Assembly (NCBI RefSeq): GCF_000013765.1
Contig: NC_007954.1
Location: forward strand, 496,001-560,000
DNA: 64,000 bases
Reading direction: 5' to 3'
From: Shewanella denitrificans OS217
Lineage (GTDB): Bacteria > Pseudomonadota > Gammaproteobacteria > Enterobacterales > Shewanellaceae
In this document: positions 32,246-42,083 of the stretch, in pieces
Numbering within the stretch: position 1 is the stretch's first letter
Layout: each line of letters starts with the position of its first letter
Notes under the pieces: generated by a model
Told to the model about the DNA's origin: nothing
Seen by the model: only the letters and a program-made list of their open reading frames with translations
The model's database searches: none
Program-made: the position numbers and the translations under genes

Positions 32246-33895
32246 CTAAAGTTTTCTATTCTTTGGTCTTGCTTGCCACCCAAGCAACCAAAGCCCTGCG
32301 CCAGTACCTAGGCAAAGGAGCGAAGCCCACAGTGTAACGGCTTGAGTAAATAGTATTGTGCCGCAGATCACGAATACAGCTGAAGTGATAAGCAAGTAGT
32401 TACTCTTATGTGCTTTATGTTGATATTTAAGATATTTATCCAGCATTTGTTGCTGGGTGCCCAGCAATTTTCGACCTAACTTTAAGTTGTCGTACACAAG
32501 CTCAGGCAGTTCTGGCAATTTTTCGGCCCAGAAAGGGGCATTCGATTTAAATTTATCAAATAGGGCTTTAGGGCCCACTTGCTTAGCCATCCACTGCTCG
32601 AGGAAAGGTTTAGCGGTTTGCCACAAATCCAGCTGGGGATAGAGTTGACGGCCCAAGCCTTCGATATAGAGCAAGGTCTTTTGCAACAGCACCAGTTGCG
32701 GCTGTACCACCATATTAAATTGCCGTGCCGTTCTAAACAGCGCCAGCAGCACATGGCCGAAAGAAATTTCTGCCAAGGGCTTATTGAACATGGGTTCACA
32801 GACAATCTTGATAGCCTGCTCGAATGCCACAATATCTGTATGTTCACTGACCCAGCCTGACTCTAAGTGCAGCTGAGCGATTCGTTGATAATCACGATTG
32901 AAGAAGGCTAGGAAATTTTCTGCGAGGTAGCGCTTATCCACATCCGTGAGTGTGCCCATGATGCCGCAATCTAGGCCGATGTAATAAGGGTTGTCAGGAT
33001 GGTCGCGGCTAATGAAAATATTGCCAGGATGCATATCGGCGTGGAAAAAGTTATCCCGAAATACTTGGGTGAAAAATAACTCGACGCCACGTTCTGCCAG
33101 CAACTTCAAGTTTGTCCCTTGGGCCTTTAAGGCGCTTAAGTCTGACACCGCAATACCATAAATACGCTCCATCACGATTAAGCGAGTGAAGCTTAAATCT
33201 TCATAGATATAAGGCACGTATAAGGCGTCAGAATCTAAGAAGTTATTTCTGAGCTTAATGGCGTTTAAGGCTTCGAGCTTAAGATTAAGCTCACCTAAAA
33301 TGGTGAGCCTATAGTCTTCAATCACTTCAGCGGGCCGCAGTCGATTGCCATCACCCAGTATACGTTCCAGCAGCGCAGCGCAGTGGCTCATCAGTTGTAA
33401 ATCGGCCAAGATCAAGGCTTCAACATTGGGCCTGAGCACCTTAAGCACCACAGCTTTGCCATTGGATTTAAGGGTCGCGCTATGAACTTGGGCAATGGAT
33501 GCCGAGGCCAATGGCACATCATCGAAATCATCGAATAGGCTGTCGATACTGGCGTTAAGCTCAGTTTCTATGGCTTCTCTTGCTAAGGCAGAATCGAAGG
33601 GAGGCACCCTGTCTTGCAACATGGCAAGCTGATAGGCCCATTCATCATCCAGCAGATCCCTTCGGGTCGACAGCATTTGACCGAGTTTAATGTACACAGG
33701 CCCGAGCTCTTGCATCGCAAGCTTTAAGCGTTCGGCGGCGGATTTATCTTTGTGTTGGTTTCGAATCCAAAAAAAACAGCCACGTATTAAAGGGAATAAT
33801 TTTGGGCGTTTATCTTTAGCTAATAATTCATCAAGGCCGTAGTGCAACAAGGTGCGCAGGACTTGGTAACCTCGGTGCAGGCTGGAAATGCTCAT
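32246..33895 (-). CDS. ubiB: UbiB, atypical kinase/ATPase for ubiquinone synthesis
   Basis: The 549-residue ABC1/ADCK-type protein shows the family KxGQ signature ([13 protein letters not shown]), the Ala-rich loop [11 protein letters not shown], a [14 protein letters not shown] catalytic segment and two C-terminal membrane helices. It is needed for aerobic ubiquinone synthesis, probably as an ATPase helping extract lipid intermediates. The start overlaps the ubiJ stop by 4 nt; ubiE-ubiJ-ubiB form the standard operon. Confidence 0.96.
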   Translation of the reverse strand: MSISSLHRGYQVLRTLLHYGLDELLAKDKRPKLFPLIRGCFFWIRNQHKDKSAAERLKLAMQELGPVYIKLGQMLSTRRDLLDDEWAYQLAMLQDRVPPFDSALAREAIETELNASIDSLFDDFDDVPLASASIAQVHSATLKSNGKAVVLKVLRPNVEALILADLQLMSHCAALLERILGDGNRLRPAEVIEDYRLTILGELNLKLEALNAIKLRNNFLDSDALYVPYIYEDLSFTRLIVMERIYGIAVSDLSALKAQGTNLKLLAERGVELFFTQVFRDNFFHADMHPGNIFISRDHPDNPYYIGLDCGIMGTLTDVDKRYLAENFLAFFNRDYQRIAQLHLESGWVSEHTDIVAFEQAIKIVCEPMFNKPLAEISFGHVLLALFRTARQFNMVVQPQLVLLQKTLLYIEGLGRQLYPQLDLWQTAKPFLEQWMAKQVGPKALFDKFKSNAPFWAEKLPELPELVYDNLKLGRKLLGTQQQMLDKYLKYQHKAHKSNYLLITSAVFVICGTILFTQAVTLWASLLCLGTGAGLWLLGWQARPKNRKL

Positions 33896-34512
33896 GGGGT
33901 GATCTTTTCTCTTAGCAAGGCGATTTTGTGTTCGAGTGCTAGGGTATGGAGGGCTATGTTGTCCACATTGACTCGATAGGCGTGATATTCGCCTCTATGG
34001 GGGGTGAGGCCATATTCCTCGGTTGCCAGCTGGCTCAAATGTTCGGCGGTGTCTTTACATATTTGCTTGGCACTCAGATGAAGGGATTTAGCTTGAGTGA
34101 CTATTTTATGGGTAGCGGCATCACCTAAGTAGCGCGACAAAGGCTCGGCAAAGTCGAAGCGGATCTGCTTTAAAAACTGACTGAAGTCTTGCAGCAGTTG
34201 AGTGTCACCATCAATGGACAATTTGTCTTGTTTAATCAGCTCACTGAGACTTGCGCCTTCAGTGAGCCGATAAAGGGTCGCGACATCGGCAGTTAACTGC
34301 ACATGCACAGGTGCATCATAGTGGCTCAACACTTGAATTTGCTTGGCAAACACTAGATGAAGTGGAAAGGGCAGTTGGGTTAATTGCAGCTTAAACACTT
34401 TGCCATGGAGTGACTTGGCCTTAGCATAGTCGGCTTTGGCTTGAGGCGGCAGTTTGTCAAACCCAAGTTCAACCGCGGCGCAGGCCAACAAGGCAAGGTG
34501 ATTGGGCTGCAT
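33892..34512 (-). CDS. ubiJ: UbiJ, SCP2-domain ubiquinone synthesis factor
   Basis: The 206-residue protein has an N-terminal SCP2 lipid-binding domain (about 15-115) and a C-terminal helical part ([20 protein letters not shown], then a long helix to the end). UbiJ binds ubiquinone intermediates and organises the Ubi enzyme complex. It sits between ubiE and ubiB, with overlaps of 1 and 4 nt. Confidence 0.94.
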   Translation of the reverse strand: MQPNHLALLACAAVELGFDKLPPQAKADYAKAKSLHGKVFKLQLTQLPFPLHLVFAKQIQVLSHYDAPVHVQLTADVATLYRLTEGASLSELIKQDKLSIDGDTQLLQDFSQFLKQIRFDFAEPLSRYLGDAATHKIVTQAKSLHLSAKQICKDTAEHLSQLATEEYGLTPHRGEYHAYRVNVDNIALHTLALEHKIALLREKITP

Positions 34513-35267
34513 TAGAACTTATATCCCTTATGCAGGGCGACAATACCATCGGTCATATTGGTGTAGTCCACTTGCTCAAACCCCGCGGTTTGCATCATTT
34601 CCTTGAGGGTGTCTTGATCTGGGTGCATGCGGATTGATTCGGCAAGGTATTCATAGCTGTCAGCATCTTTAGTGATGATTTCACCCATCTTAGGCAGAAT
34701 TTTAAAACTATAGAGATCATAAGCTTTGCGCATCATTTCGTGCTGAGGCTTAGAAAATTCTAGGACTAAGAGTTTGCCGCCTGGCTTTAATACCCTAAGC
34801 ATAGAGCGCAGGGCCGCATCCTTGTCGGTCACATTACGTAAACCGAATGCTATGGTGATGATATCGAAATGATTGTCTGGGAACGGCAGTGCTTCGGCAT
34901 TGGCTTGTACATAGCTGACATTGTTGACTATGCCTTTGTCTCTGAGCTTAGTGCGGCCGACTTTTAGCATGGAATCATTGATGTCGGCCAGTACTACTTG
35001 ACCGCGTTCACCCACTAAATGAGAAAACTTGGCGGTAAGATCCCCTGTGCCACCGGCTAAGTCTAGCACTTTCATCCCAGGTCTGGCCGCTGCAGTTTCT
35101 ATGGTGAAACGCTTCCAAAATCTATGGATACCGAATGACATCACGTCATTCATTATGTCGTATTTCGCGGCTACTGAGTGAAATACACTGGCGACGAGAT
35201 CGGCTTTCTTATCGGCTTCAACGGTTTTATAGCCAAAATGTGTCTTATTAGAATCGCCTTCAGACAT
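34512..35267 (-). CDS. ubiE: UbiE, C-methyltransferase for ubiquinone and menaquinone
   Basis: The 251-residue SAM methyltransferase opens with family marks [20 protein letters not shown] and [10 protein letters not shown]. It has the SAM motif [12 protein letters not shown] and [13 protein letters not shown]. It methylates the quinone ring in both ubiquinone and menaquinone synthesis. It leads the long leftward run that continues through ubiJ, ubiB, tatABC, tatD and hemB. Confidence 0.97.
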
Positions 35268-35372
35268 GTGATTTTTCCTGTTCTCGTTGCGAAATTATCA
35301 ATGGCGCATTAGAGCATATTCTTGGCCGTTATTGAATAGACGAATAGGCTCAAAAAGGGGGCTGCATTTGCG

Positions 35373-36389
35373 CTATACGCAGCGGCCCTGTATGTAAGCA
35401 TAGATTAGCTCGCTAATACTTTGACCTACATCACGGTATCCTGCGCTGAGGTTTGCGCTATGACAGGCTGGCGCCGCCTCGGCAATGTGAAAATACGCCG
35501 TTGGGCAATGCTTAGCGATATAGTGAACATAATGCAGTGCATCGACTAAGGGCACACCGGCGACCGTTGAGGCGCTACTGGGCATAGTGTTGATAGCATC
35601 AACATCCAATTCAAGCCCGACTGCCAGTTGAGTCTGATTAAGATCTTTAGCGATTTGTTTTAACGCTTGACTGAGGCTGAGCTCTTGTCTTACCCAAATT
35701 TGCTGATAAGTGTGCCACTTACCCCCAAACAAGCTCAGTTGTTCTAGGGTAGTTTCACTGTTTTTAAGCTCGTGTAGGCCAAGTACATGGTAATGGTCCA
35801 GTGCGCCATTGGCGGCGGCATAACTGAAACCATTGCCACTGTGACGGCCTTCTTTAGGCCTGAAGTCACTGTGGGGGTCAAGGTTCACAGCAGCTAGAGG
35901 CTCACCTAGGCTAAGTTTTGCTGCCATCAATAAGCCAAAGGCATTGTTATGACCGCCGCCGATAACAATAGGCTCAAGGCCGGCATCAAATACTTGACTC
36001 ACTAAGGCGATGACTTGCTCGTCTAGCGTTTGCGTGGCTTGTCTCAGTTGCTCAAGGCTTGCATCTGCGGCTAATGCTGGCGGGGTGATTTCCCCTAAGA
36101 TAAGGCAGTTTTTACCTGTGTAGAAACGGTTTGACTGCAAGTTCAGCCATTGGCTCATGGCGGCGCTGAAGGCATCATTGGCGCCGCCGCGGCCTAAATT
36201 GGCTCTTGGACCTAGGTCTTCGCTAATGCCCAAGATGGCGAAGCGAGCTCCTTGTTGTTTGGCGTGACTCAGGGCTTGTTCTAAGGGGAGGGCACTGTCC
36301 AATATAGCAACTGTTTGCCCCAACTTGGTCTCGCCACTTCGGGGGCTTAGGAGTGCATCTAAGGCGTGTTGGTCAAAGGCGGTAAACAT
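35373..36389 (-). CDS. hutG: Arginase-family hydrolase, formimidoylglutamase-like
   Basis: The 338-residue ureohydrolase-fold protein shows the two-manganese ligands in GGGHNNAFG, NLDPHSDFRP and LELDVDAINTMP. The N-terminal region (GISEDLGPRANLGRGGANDAFSA) resembles formimidoylglutamases, which make glutamate and formamide from N-formimidoylglutamate in histidine breakdown. No other hut genes are in the window, so the substrate is uncertain; agmatinase or arginase activity is possible. The start at 36389 is set by GAGGAATGCC just upstream. Confidence 0.8.
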   Translation of the reverse strand: MFTAFDQHALDALLSPRSGETKLGQTVAILDSALPLEQALSHAKQQGARFAILGISEDLGPRANLGRGGANDAFSAAMSQWLNLQSNRFYTGKNCLILGEITPPALAADASLEQLRQATQTLDEQVIALVSQVFDAGLEPIVIGGGHNNAFGLLMAAKLSLGEPLAAVNLDPHSDFRPKEGRHSGNGFSYAAANGALDHYHVLGLHELKNSETTLEQLSLFGGKWHTYQQIWVRQELSLSQALKQIAKDLNQTQLAVGLELDVDAINTMPSSASTVAGVPLVDALHYVHYIAKHCPTAYFHIAEAAPACHSANLSAGYRDVGQSISELIYAYIQGRCV

Positions 36390-36407
36390 GGCATTCCTCA
36401 CATAGAC

Positions 36408-36470
36408 TCATATAATAAAAAGTGGTCATATACGAAAGTACTCATATGCAAAAGTACTCATATAAAAAAA
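36408..36470. repeat. Short 16-bp tandem repeat
   Basis: Units starting TCATAT recur at 36426, 36442 and 36458 (16-bp period; for example TCATATGCAAAAGTAC), with a looser copy at 36408. They lie between the hutG-like start and the rraA terminator. Confidence 0.6.
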
Positions 36471-36488
36471 GCCAGCATGGCTGGCTTT
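36462..36488 (-). terminator. Intrinsic terminator after rraA
   Basis: Arms AAAGCCAGC and GCTGGCTTT enclose a 3-nt loop, with a run of seven Ts on the minus strand, 65 bp after rraA. Confidence 0.85.
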
Positions 36489-36552
36489 ATTGCATCTACC
36501 GGCGCCAATTTGTGAACGAGGGTGGATGTTGGTTTGTCATCGGTAGCCAGGA

Positions 36553-37038
36553 TTAATCAATATCCAGTGGCTCAGGGGACAATATCACTCCGGTGTTGTC
36601 AGCATAGATGTGATCCCCCGGCAGGAAGGTCACCCCACCAAAGTTAACCGGCAACTCAATCTCGCCCACACCGTTGCCTTCGGCGCCCACAGGAATAGAC
36701 GCTAGGGCTTGAATGCCTAAATCTAGCTCTTCTAGGGCATCGACATCCCGCACTGAACCGTAAACTATGATGCCTTCCCAATTATTGTTAACGGCAATCT
36801 GGGCTATGCTGGCATCGATGAGTGCACGACGCAATGAACCGCCGCCATCGACCAGTAACACCTTGCCTTCACCATCTTCTTGCAGCGCATCTGCGATAAG
36901 ACCATTGTCTTCAAAACACTTAACAGTACTAATGGCGCCGCCAAAAGAGCTGCAACCACCGTAATTGCTGAACATAGGTTCGACGACATCGACAACATCT
37001 ATGTACATGTCGCAAAGTTCTGAGGTGTTGTATTCCAT
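36553..37038 (-). CDS. rraA: RraA, regulator of ribonuclease E activity
   Basis: The 161-residue protein matches RraA throughout: [21 protein letters not shown], then [28 protein letters not shown] and [13 protein letters not shown]. RraA binds RNase E and lowers mRNA decay. It is a single gene followed by a clear terminator. Confidence 0.96.
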   Translation of the reverse strand: MEYNTSELCDMYIDVVDVVEPMFSNYGGCSSFGGAISTVKCFEDNGLIADALQEDGEGKVLLVDGGGSLRRALIDASIAQIAVNNNWEGIIVYGSVRDVDALEELDLGIQALASIPVGAEGNGVGEIELPVNFGGVTFLPGDHIYADNTGVILSPEPLDID

Positions 37039-37412
37039 GGTGACACTCCTATTGGGCAGTAACTGCTGAGTTAGGCAAAGTTTAGTGGATTATATGAGCT
37101 TTTCATGAAAATAAAAGCGTTATTAATCACAGGATTGATGTCAATGGCTCAGGTATTTATCACGGCCAAGGGGGTTAAACCCAGCTTGAAATTGATTAAT
37201 TGCCATTATGTTGGTAATTTTCCTTCATTTTTAACCGTTTAGTCAATAATGCATGATATAAGTCATTCTATTACGTTTTTTTATTACATTTTATCTGAAC
37301 TCTTTGCTAGCATAATAGCTGATGATTAACTGAGTTAACTTAACATGTTTGCTTTAGAGGCACGGATCCCTCGTTACGCATACGGACGGCAGAGAGCCTT
37401 AAAGAGGTTCTT
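37039..37412. other. Gap between rraA and the YgjV-like gene
   Basis: The region is AT-rich. It holds one tiny open frame (37105-37242, 45 codons) with a signal-like start (MKIKALLITGLMSMAQVF) but only a weak ribosome binding site. About 60 nt just before the YgjV-like start are GC-richer and could form a leader hairpin (AGAGGC near 37357, GAGAGCC near 37393). I match no known riboswitch to it. Confidence 0.35.
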
Positions 37413-37667
37413 ATGGAAAATGTAAATTGGATTGAAATCCTAGGCTATGTGGCCTCGGTAATGGTAGCGATTTCTTTGATGATGAAAGACATCATCTTAC
37501 TAAGATGGATCAACTTCGTCGGTTGCGGTTTATTTGCCGCCTATGGTTATGCCATTGATGCATGGCCAGTTGCCGGCATGAATGCGTTTGTGGCCGGTAT
37601 TAATATTTATCATTTAGTGAAAATTTATCGCGCGCCAAAGCCAGTGAAAGCAGACGCTGAAGCATAA
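37413..37667 (+). CDS. YgjV-like small inner-membrane protein
   Basis: The 84-residue protein has two or three membrane helices (ILGYVASVMVAISLMM, then INFVGCGLFAAYGYAI and MNAFVAGINIYHLV). The layout resembles YgjV-type inner-membrane proteins, where a glycine-rich helix pair is followed by NIYHLVKIY. No role is known. The start follows AAGAGGTTCTT. A terminator closes the transcript 67 bp later. Confidence 0.65.
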   Translation: MENVNWIEILGYVASVMVAISLMMKDIILLRWINFVGCGLFAAYGYAIDAWPVAGMNAFVAGINIYHLVKIYRAPKPVKADAEA

Positions 37668-37733
37668 TCTTAAGTATAAGCTTAGCTGCGATACATGATG
37701 TCATCCACAGGGCGTCATAAGAGTGTAATACAC

Positions 37734-37757
37734 GGGCCATTGAGTGGCCCTTTTTTT
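37734..37757 (+). terminator. Intrinsic terminator after the YgjV-like gene
   Basis: GGGCCA, a 5-nt loop region, TGGCCC, then seven Ts. Confidence 0.85.
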
Positions 37758-38003
37758 ATGGTTTTTTTGTTAACACATGCACCAATCGCTCTGTATCAAG
37801 CAACCAAAGATCCAGCATCATCAAACAAGCAAAAACCGACAAACCCAGATGCCAAAATTAAGCCTAAATCGCCACCTCTAGCGTCATAAAAGCTTCCCCT
37901 CTCTGTCATGTTAGCGTCACTGCAGCAGATTAATTTAATCTTTGAAGGCTGTCGAGCTGCTAACCCAGCACCGCACTGTTCAGGTATTGATAGGGATGGG
38001 TAT

Positions 38004-38507
38004 ATGTGGACCAAATTAGATAAATGGCTGTTCTGTTATCTACTCCACTGGAGCCGTGAGTGGGGGTTAACGTCGCTAGCAAAGCGAGTCAGTCGCAGTG
38101 GAGATGGGCCGATTTATGTAGGCTTAGGTGTGAGCTTATTGGTGTTTCATCCTCAGGGAGCTGGTTTTTTTAATCAGTTACTTTGGGGCTTCGCCATTGA
38201 ATTGCCTTTGTATTTAGGCCTAAAGCACAGTTTACGTCGTCCAAGGCCCTGTCATGCCTTACTCGAACTTAAGTTTAGCTTTGAACCGGCTGATAAATTC
38301 AGCTTACCCTCTGGGCATACTGCAGCGGCTTTTATGGTGGCAAGTTTTATCGCTGTGACTTTTCCTTTTCTTAACCCTTGGGTGTTTATTTGGGCCAGTG
38401 CCATTGGCTGGTCTCGTATCGCGCTGGGGGTGCATTATCCCTTGGATATTATAGCTGGCATGGCACTAGGGCTTGGCAGTGCAAGTGTGGTCTTGTGCTG
38501 GTTATAG
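38004..38507 (+). CDS. PAP2-family membrane phosphatase
   Basis: The 167-residue lipid-type phosphatase carries all three PAP2 motifs: KHSLRRPRP, PSGHTAAAF and SRIALGVHYPLD. Four to five membrane helices are visible. It could act on undecaprenyl-pyrophosphate or phosphatidic acid. The start at 38004 (MWTKLDKWL) follows AGGGATGGGT and matches the family better than the longer frame from 37908. A glycosyltransferase gene follows 44 bp later. Confidence 0.85.
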   Translation: MWTKLDKWLFCYLLHWSREWGLTSLAKRVSRSGDGPIYVGLGVSLLVFHPQGAGFFNQLLWGFAIELPLYLGLKHSLRRPRPCHALLELKFSFEPADKFSLPSGHTAAAFMVASFIAVTFPFLNPWVFIWASAIGWSRIALGVHYPLDIIAGMALGLGSASVVLCWL

Positions 38508-38551
38508 ATGAGATATGACTAATACCAATCGTATAAATCAAAGGAGGTGTT

Positions 38552-39607
38552 ATGCGTATTTTGTACGGGGTACAAGGGACGGGCAATGGTCATATTAGCC
38601 GTGCCAGGGTGATGGCCAAGTCGTTGAAGAAGGTAGGAGTCACAGTGGATTTCTTGTTTTCAGGTCGGGTTGCTGAGCAATATACAGACATGAGCTGTTT
38701 TGCAGATTTTCGGGTCAACGAAGGGCTGACTTTCGTGACAGAGCAAGGCAAGGTGCATCTGGCTAAAACTTTGAAGCAAAATCTTGCCAGCGCTATTCTG
38801 CGTGAGGTGAATGAGCTGGATGTCTCTCAATACGATCTCGTGCTTAACGATTTCGAACCTATTTCGGCGTGGGCCGCTAAGCGCCAACAAGTCCCTTCAA
38901 TAGGCATTAGCCATCAGTCGGCGCTTTGCCATAAAGTCCCCAAACAAGGGGTCACTTGGTTAGATGAGTTACTGCTCAAACATTTTGCCCCTGTGGACAT
39001 GGCGCTGGGCTGCCATTGGCATCATTTCGCCTGTCCCATCATGCCACCGTTTGTCGATGTACAGGCTATCAGCCATCAACATGGGCAGCTAATACTGGTT
39101 TACCTGCCCTTCGAGGACGCTGACGAAGTCGCCGATTTTCTTACGCCTTTCGATGATTATCAGTTCTTGGTCTATCACAGGGCTAAGCCCATAAAGCCAT
39201 TGCCTGAGCATATTCGATGGTATGGATTTAGTCGACTCGGATTTAAAGCTCATTTGGCCGAATGTGGTGGTGTGGTGGCGAATGCAGGTTTTGAACTCAG
39301 TAGCGAGGCACTGACCTTAGGCAAAAAACTTATGGTGAAACCATTGCAAGGGCAGTTTGAACAAGGGGCCAATGTCGCCGCTTTGGAATTATTAGCCGCG
39401 GGGCAATCTATGTCGGTATTAGACACTGGCAAGCTGAGACGCTGGTTAAAAGCCCCTTCACCCAAGCCGATTAATTATCCCAGAACAGGTGATGAATTGG
39501 CGACTTGGTTGGCACAAGGTGATTGGCAGCGGCCCCAAGACTTGTGCGATAGCCTGTGGTCACAGGTTGAGTTACCGGATAATTGGAATTACAGAGACGA
39601 TAGTTAG
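38552..39607 (+). CDS. MJ1255/VC2487-type glycosyltransferase
   Basis: The 351-residue protein has the GT-B layout with the opening MRILYGVQGTGNGHISRARV and the C-terminal GGVVANAGFELSSEALTLGK donor-site block, as in the family annotated MJ1255/VC2487. The product it makes is unknown; envelope glycans or glycolipids are likely because of the PAP2 phosphatase just upstream. The start follows a near-perfect AAAGGAGGTG box. Confidence 0.82.
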   Translation: MRILYGVQGTGNGHISRARVMAKSLKKVGVTVDFLFSGRVAEQYTDMSCFADFRVNEGLTFVTEQGKVHLAKTLKQNLASAILREVNELDVSQYDLVLNDFEPISAWAAKRQQVPSIGISHQSALCHKVPKQGVTWLDELLLKHFAPVDMALGCHWHHFACPIMPPFVDVQAISHQHGQLILVYLPFEDADEVADFLTPFDDYQFLVYHRAKPIKPLPEHIRWYGFSRLGFKAHLAECGGVVANAGFELSSEALTLGKKLMVKPLQGQFEQGANVAALELLAAGQSMSVLDTGKLRRWLKAPSPKPINYPRTGDELATWLAQGDWQRPQDLCDSLWSQVELPDNWNYRDDS

Positions 39608-39764
39608 CCGTGTAGCAGGGTGAGAATGATAACCTCACCTGTGTTTATTCATGCATTGTAAAAGGTTAGCTAGCATCAACTAACCTTTCAGGAATGGGTA
39701 GACACTGAGTTCTTTTTAGTCGGAGAGTTCGTCTTAACGTTTAAACGGACGCTTTAGCAGCCTG

Positions 39765-40232
39765 TTACGAGTGGCGACTATGCAGTATCTCTAGCAATTC
39801 GTCTTCGAGTTCGAAGCGGGTTTCCATGGATTGGGCGAGTTTAGAAAGATCTTTATCCAATTGGTATAAGACTTGTTCATCGTCGGCTTCAGTGTATTTA
39901 TCGTTGAAGTCTAAGGCCATATCTGTGGTGTCGCTGATCTTAGGCAATAAGGCTTGAGCTACGGCGCGACTGGATTCACCAAATTCTTCACAGGCGGTCA
40001 CCACTTGATCGTAGACTTCAAAATGGCCTTCTGAGACATAATCCACCAGTTGAGCGCAGAAATTTTTCACCGTTTGGAACGGTGGAAGTTTCTTATCGGG
40101 ACGGGTGTAAGGCGCGAGTCCTGCGATCTTAAAATATTGGATAAGTAACATCCTACGGTGATTAAGCCATTGATCGATAAGCTTGTGAGATCCACCCCAT
40201 TTCTTTTCGGCATGTTCAAGTTTCGTTAACAT
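39765..40232 (-). CDS. rsd: Rsd/AlgQ anti-sigma-70 factor
   Basis: The 155-residue helical protein binds the housekeeping sigma factor in stationary phase. Family marks are WLNHRRMLLIQYFKIAGL, FCAQLVDYVSEGHFEVYDQV and a final acidic helix (MALDFNDKYTEADDE). The start at 40232 (MLTKLEHAEKKWGG) fits the family. It lies next to hemE, transcribed away from it. A minus-strand hairpin-terminator 150 bp upstream could affect its transcription. Confidence 0.93.
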   Translation of the reverse strand: MLTKLEHAEKKWGGSHKLIDQWLNHRRMLLIQYFKIAGLAPYTRPDKKLPPFQTVKNFCAQLVDYVSEGHFEVYDQVVTACEEFGESSRAVAQALLPKISDTTDMALDFNDKYTEADDEQVLYQLDKDLSKLAQSMETRFELEDELLEILHSRHS

Positions 40233-40385
40233 TATTGTTCTACTCAGTTGGTAACCTATCCATAGCAACTAATGTATGGGAGAAAGCCCTGATGGATCAA
40301 CTGTTTTGTGATAATTTGCAACTGAACCAACCAGATAATCTGATTTTTTCGTTACAACGGTACAGTTGTTTCTATTTTAGGACAA

Positions 40386-40475
40386 TAAAAAACCCAGCAA
40401 TGGCAGACCATTGCTGGGTGAATGTAGTTCTAAAGGGCTCAATGTGTAGAGCTTCTTGATTGTTCTTGCTAGCGC
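40386..40475 (-). ncRNA. Candidate small RNA between rsd and hemE
   Basis: On the minus strand a promoter-like pair (40482-40510) is followed about 55 nt later by a perfect 12-bp hairpin (arms 40392-40403 and 40408-40419, ACCCAGCAATGG type) and a T-run. The implied transcript is about 90 nt with no open frame. Nothing else on this strand lies to the right before hemE, so the terminator has no protein-coding gene to serve. It is either a small RNA or the leader and attenuator of rsd. Confidence 0.5.
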
Positions 40476-40481
40476 AAACTT

Positions 40482-40510
40482 TTTATATCAAAGGGCTATC
40501 AAAGTCGCAA
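40482..40510 (-). promoter_or_regulatory. Promoter for the rsd-hemE small RNA
   Basis: Minus strand: TTGCGA (40505-40510), 17-bp spacer, TATAAA (40482-40487). It is well placed to start the candidate RNA near 40475. Confidence 0.45.
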
Positions 40511-40670
40511 CACATTTATCATCAAGTTGTACGTTATTCACCCAAAAGCATGCTTTATAGGTTAAATACCTGAGGTTTTGCACATTTCATCAACAAGTTT
40601 ATACCCAAAGGTGAGAGCAGCCACTGAACACCTCTTGAAGCTGCTGACAAGATAAACTCAGTAATTACTC

Positions 40671-40686
40671 TGTGACTTAAATCACA
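40671..40686. promoter_or_regulatory. CRP-consensus palindrome upstream of hemE
   Basis: TGTGACTTAAATCACA is a perfect TGTGA-N6-TCACA match, 100 bp before the hemE start and 160 bp upstream of the candidate small-RNA promoter. It could serve either side. FNR-type sites differ (TTGAT-N4-ATCAA), so CRP is the best guess. Confidence 0.6.
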
Positions 40687-40785
40687 CTCAATCGAACAGA
40701 TAAATTTTCCAATGCTGGTGAGACTAATCGACAAAGTGCTAAACTAGCGCCCTGCAGAATTCATACAGTCTAGGAAAATAGCCAA

Positions 40786-41850
40786 ATGGCAGAATTAAAA
40801 AACGATCGTTACCTACGCGCCCTGTTAAAACAGCCTGTCGATGCAACGCCTGTATGGATGATGCGCCAAGCTGGACGTTACTTACCAGAGTACAAGGCAA
40901 CGCGCGCCCAGGCCGGCGATTTTATGTCTCTATGCCGTAATGCCGAGCTCGCCTGCGAAGTGACACTGCAGCCACTGCGTCGCTACAAGTTAGACGCCGC
41001 CATCTTGTTTTCTGATATTTTAACTGTGCCAGATGCCATGGGCTTAGGTTTGTATTTCGAGGAGGGCGAAGGCCCACGTTTTGAGCGTCCAACTGACACT
41101 GTGGATGCCATTAAAAAGCTGTGTATCCCAGATCCTGAAGATGAATTAGGTTATGTGATGCGTGCCGTAAGCACGATTCGCCGTGAGCTTAAGGGCGAAG
41201 TGCCTTTGATTGGCTTCTCTGGCTCGCCTTGGACATTAGCCACCTACATGGTGGAAGGTGGTTCTAGCAAGACGTTTGAGAAAATTAAGAAAATGGCCTA
41301 TGCCGAGCCTGCGGCCTTGCACATGTTGTTAGATAAGCTTGCCGATTCGGTGATTTTATATTTGAATGCTCAAGTCGCTAACGGTGCTCAGTCGCTAATG
41401 ATTTTCGACTCTTGGGGCGGTGCATTGTCTCACCATGCCTACCGTGAGTTTTCACTGCGTTACATGCAGAAAATTGTTGATGGCTTGACTCGTTTTGCCG
41501 ATGGCCGCCAAGTACCTGTGACTTTATTCACTAAAGGCGGCGGTTTATGGCTTGAGTCTATGGCTGAAACTGGCTGTGATGCCTTAGGCCTTGATTGGAC
41601 TGTGGATATTGGTGATGCTCGTCGCCGTGTGGGCGATAAAGTTGCCCTGCAAGGCAATATGGATCCTTCTATGTTATATGCAAGCCCAGAGCGCATCCAT
41701 CAGGAAGTGGGTCAAATCCTCTCAAGCTACGGCAAGGGGACTGGCCATGTATTTAACTTAGGCCATGGTATTCATCAGCATGTTGATCCAGAGCACGCTG
41801 GCGCCTTTATCAACTCAGTGCATGAGTTGTCGCCCCAATACCATAAGTAG
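40786..41850 (+). CDS. hemE: Uroporphyrinogen decarboxylase
   Basis: HemE turns uroporphyrinogen III into coproporphyrinogen III in heme synthesis. The 354-residue protein shows the signature [45 protein letters not shown] and [16 protein letters not shown]. It is a single gene with a CRP-consensus palindrome upstream and a strong terminator downstream. A 19-bp tandem repeat starts at its last codons. Confidence 0.97.
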   Translation: MAELKNDRYLRALLKQPVDATPVWMMRQAGRYLPEYKATRAQAGDFMSLCRNAELACEVTLQPLRRYKLDAAILFSDILTVPDAMGLGLYFEEGEGPRFERPTDTVDAIKKLCIPDPEDELGYVMRAVSTIRRELKGEVPLIGFSGSPWTLATYMVEGGSSKTFEKIKKMAYAEPAALHMLLDKLADSVILYLNAQVANGAQSLMIFDSWGGALSHHAYREFSLRYMQKIVDGLTRFADGRQVPVTLFTKGGGLWLESMAETGCDALGLDWTVDIGDARRRVGDKVALQGNMDPSMLYASPERIHQEVGQILSSYGKGTGHVFNLGHGIHQHVDPEHAGAFINSVHELSPQYHK

Positions 41851-41889
41851 CTAAAAGTATCATAAGTAGCTAAAAGTACCATAAGTAAA
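41841..41889. repeat. 19-bp tandem repeat over the hemE stop codon
   Basis: CATAAGTAGCTAAAAGTA occurs twice at 19-bp spacing (units 41841-41859 and 41860-41878), followed by a partial third copy. The first unit contains the last hemE codons and the stop. Confidence 0.75.
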
Positions 41890-41937
41890 AACATCTTAAA
41901 TAAAATGTACCCTAAATAGGTACCTTTATCTGAATGA

Positions 41938-41964
41938 AGCGAGCTTAGAGCTCGCTTTTTTTTT
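41938..41964 (+). terminator. Intrinsic terminator after hemE
   Basis: AGCGAGCT, loop TAG, AGCTCGCT, then a run of nine Ts. Confidence 0.88.
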
Positions 41965-42083
41965 GCCTTAAATTTGTCATCAAGAATTAGTAAAGGTGTC
42001 ATTTGTTCTCATTAATCTATGGGTTATACCAATCGTATTAATTATCTCTGCAAGATTTATTAATCAATACCAAGGACGACAAG

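Noticed and set aside
37350..37412. Riboswitch upstream of the YgjV-like gene
   Set aside because: GC-richer leader with possible pairing, but it fits no c-di-GMP, preQ1, guanidine or Mn riboswitch pattern that I can recall.
37695..37889. 64-codon open frame after the YgjV-like gene
   Set aside because: It contains the intrinsic terminator at 37734-37757 and has no ribosome binding site.
40386..40475. CsrB/CsrC-type RNA
   Set aside because: It lacks the repeated GGA loops that define that family.
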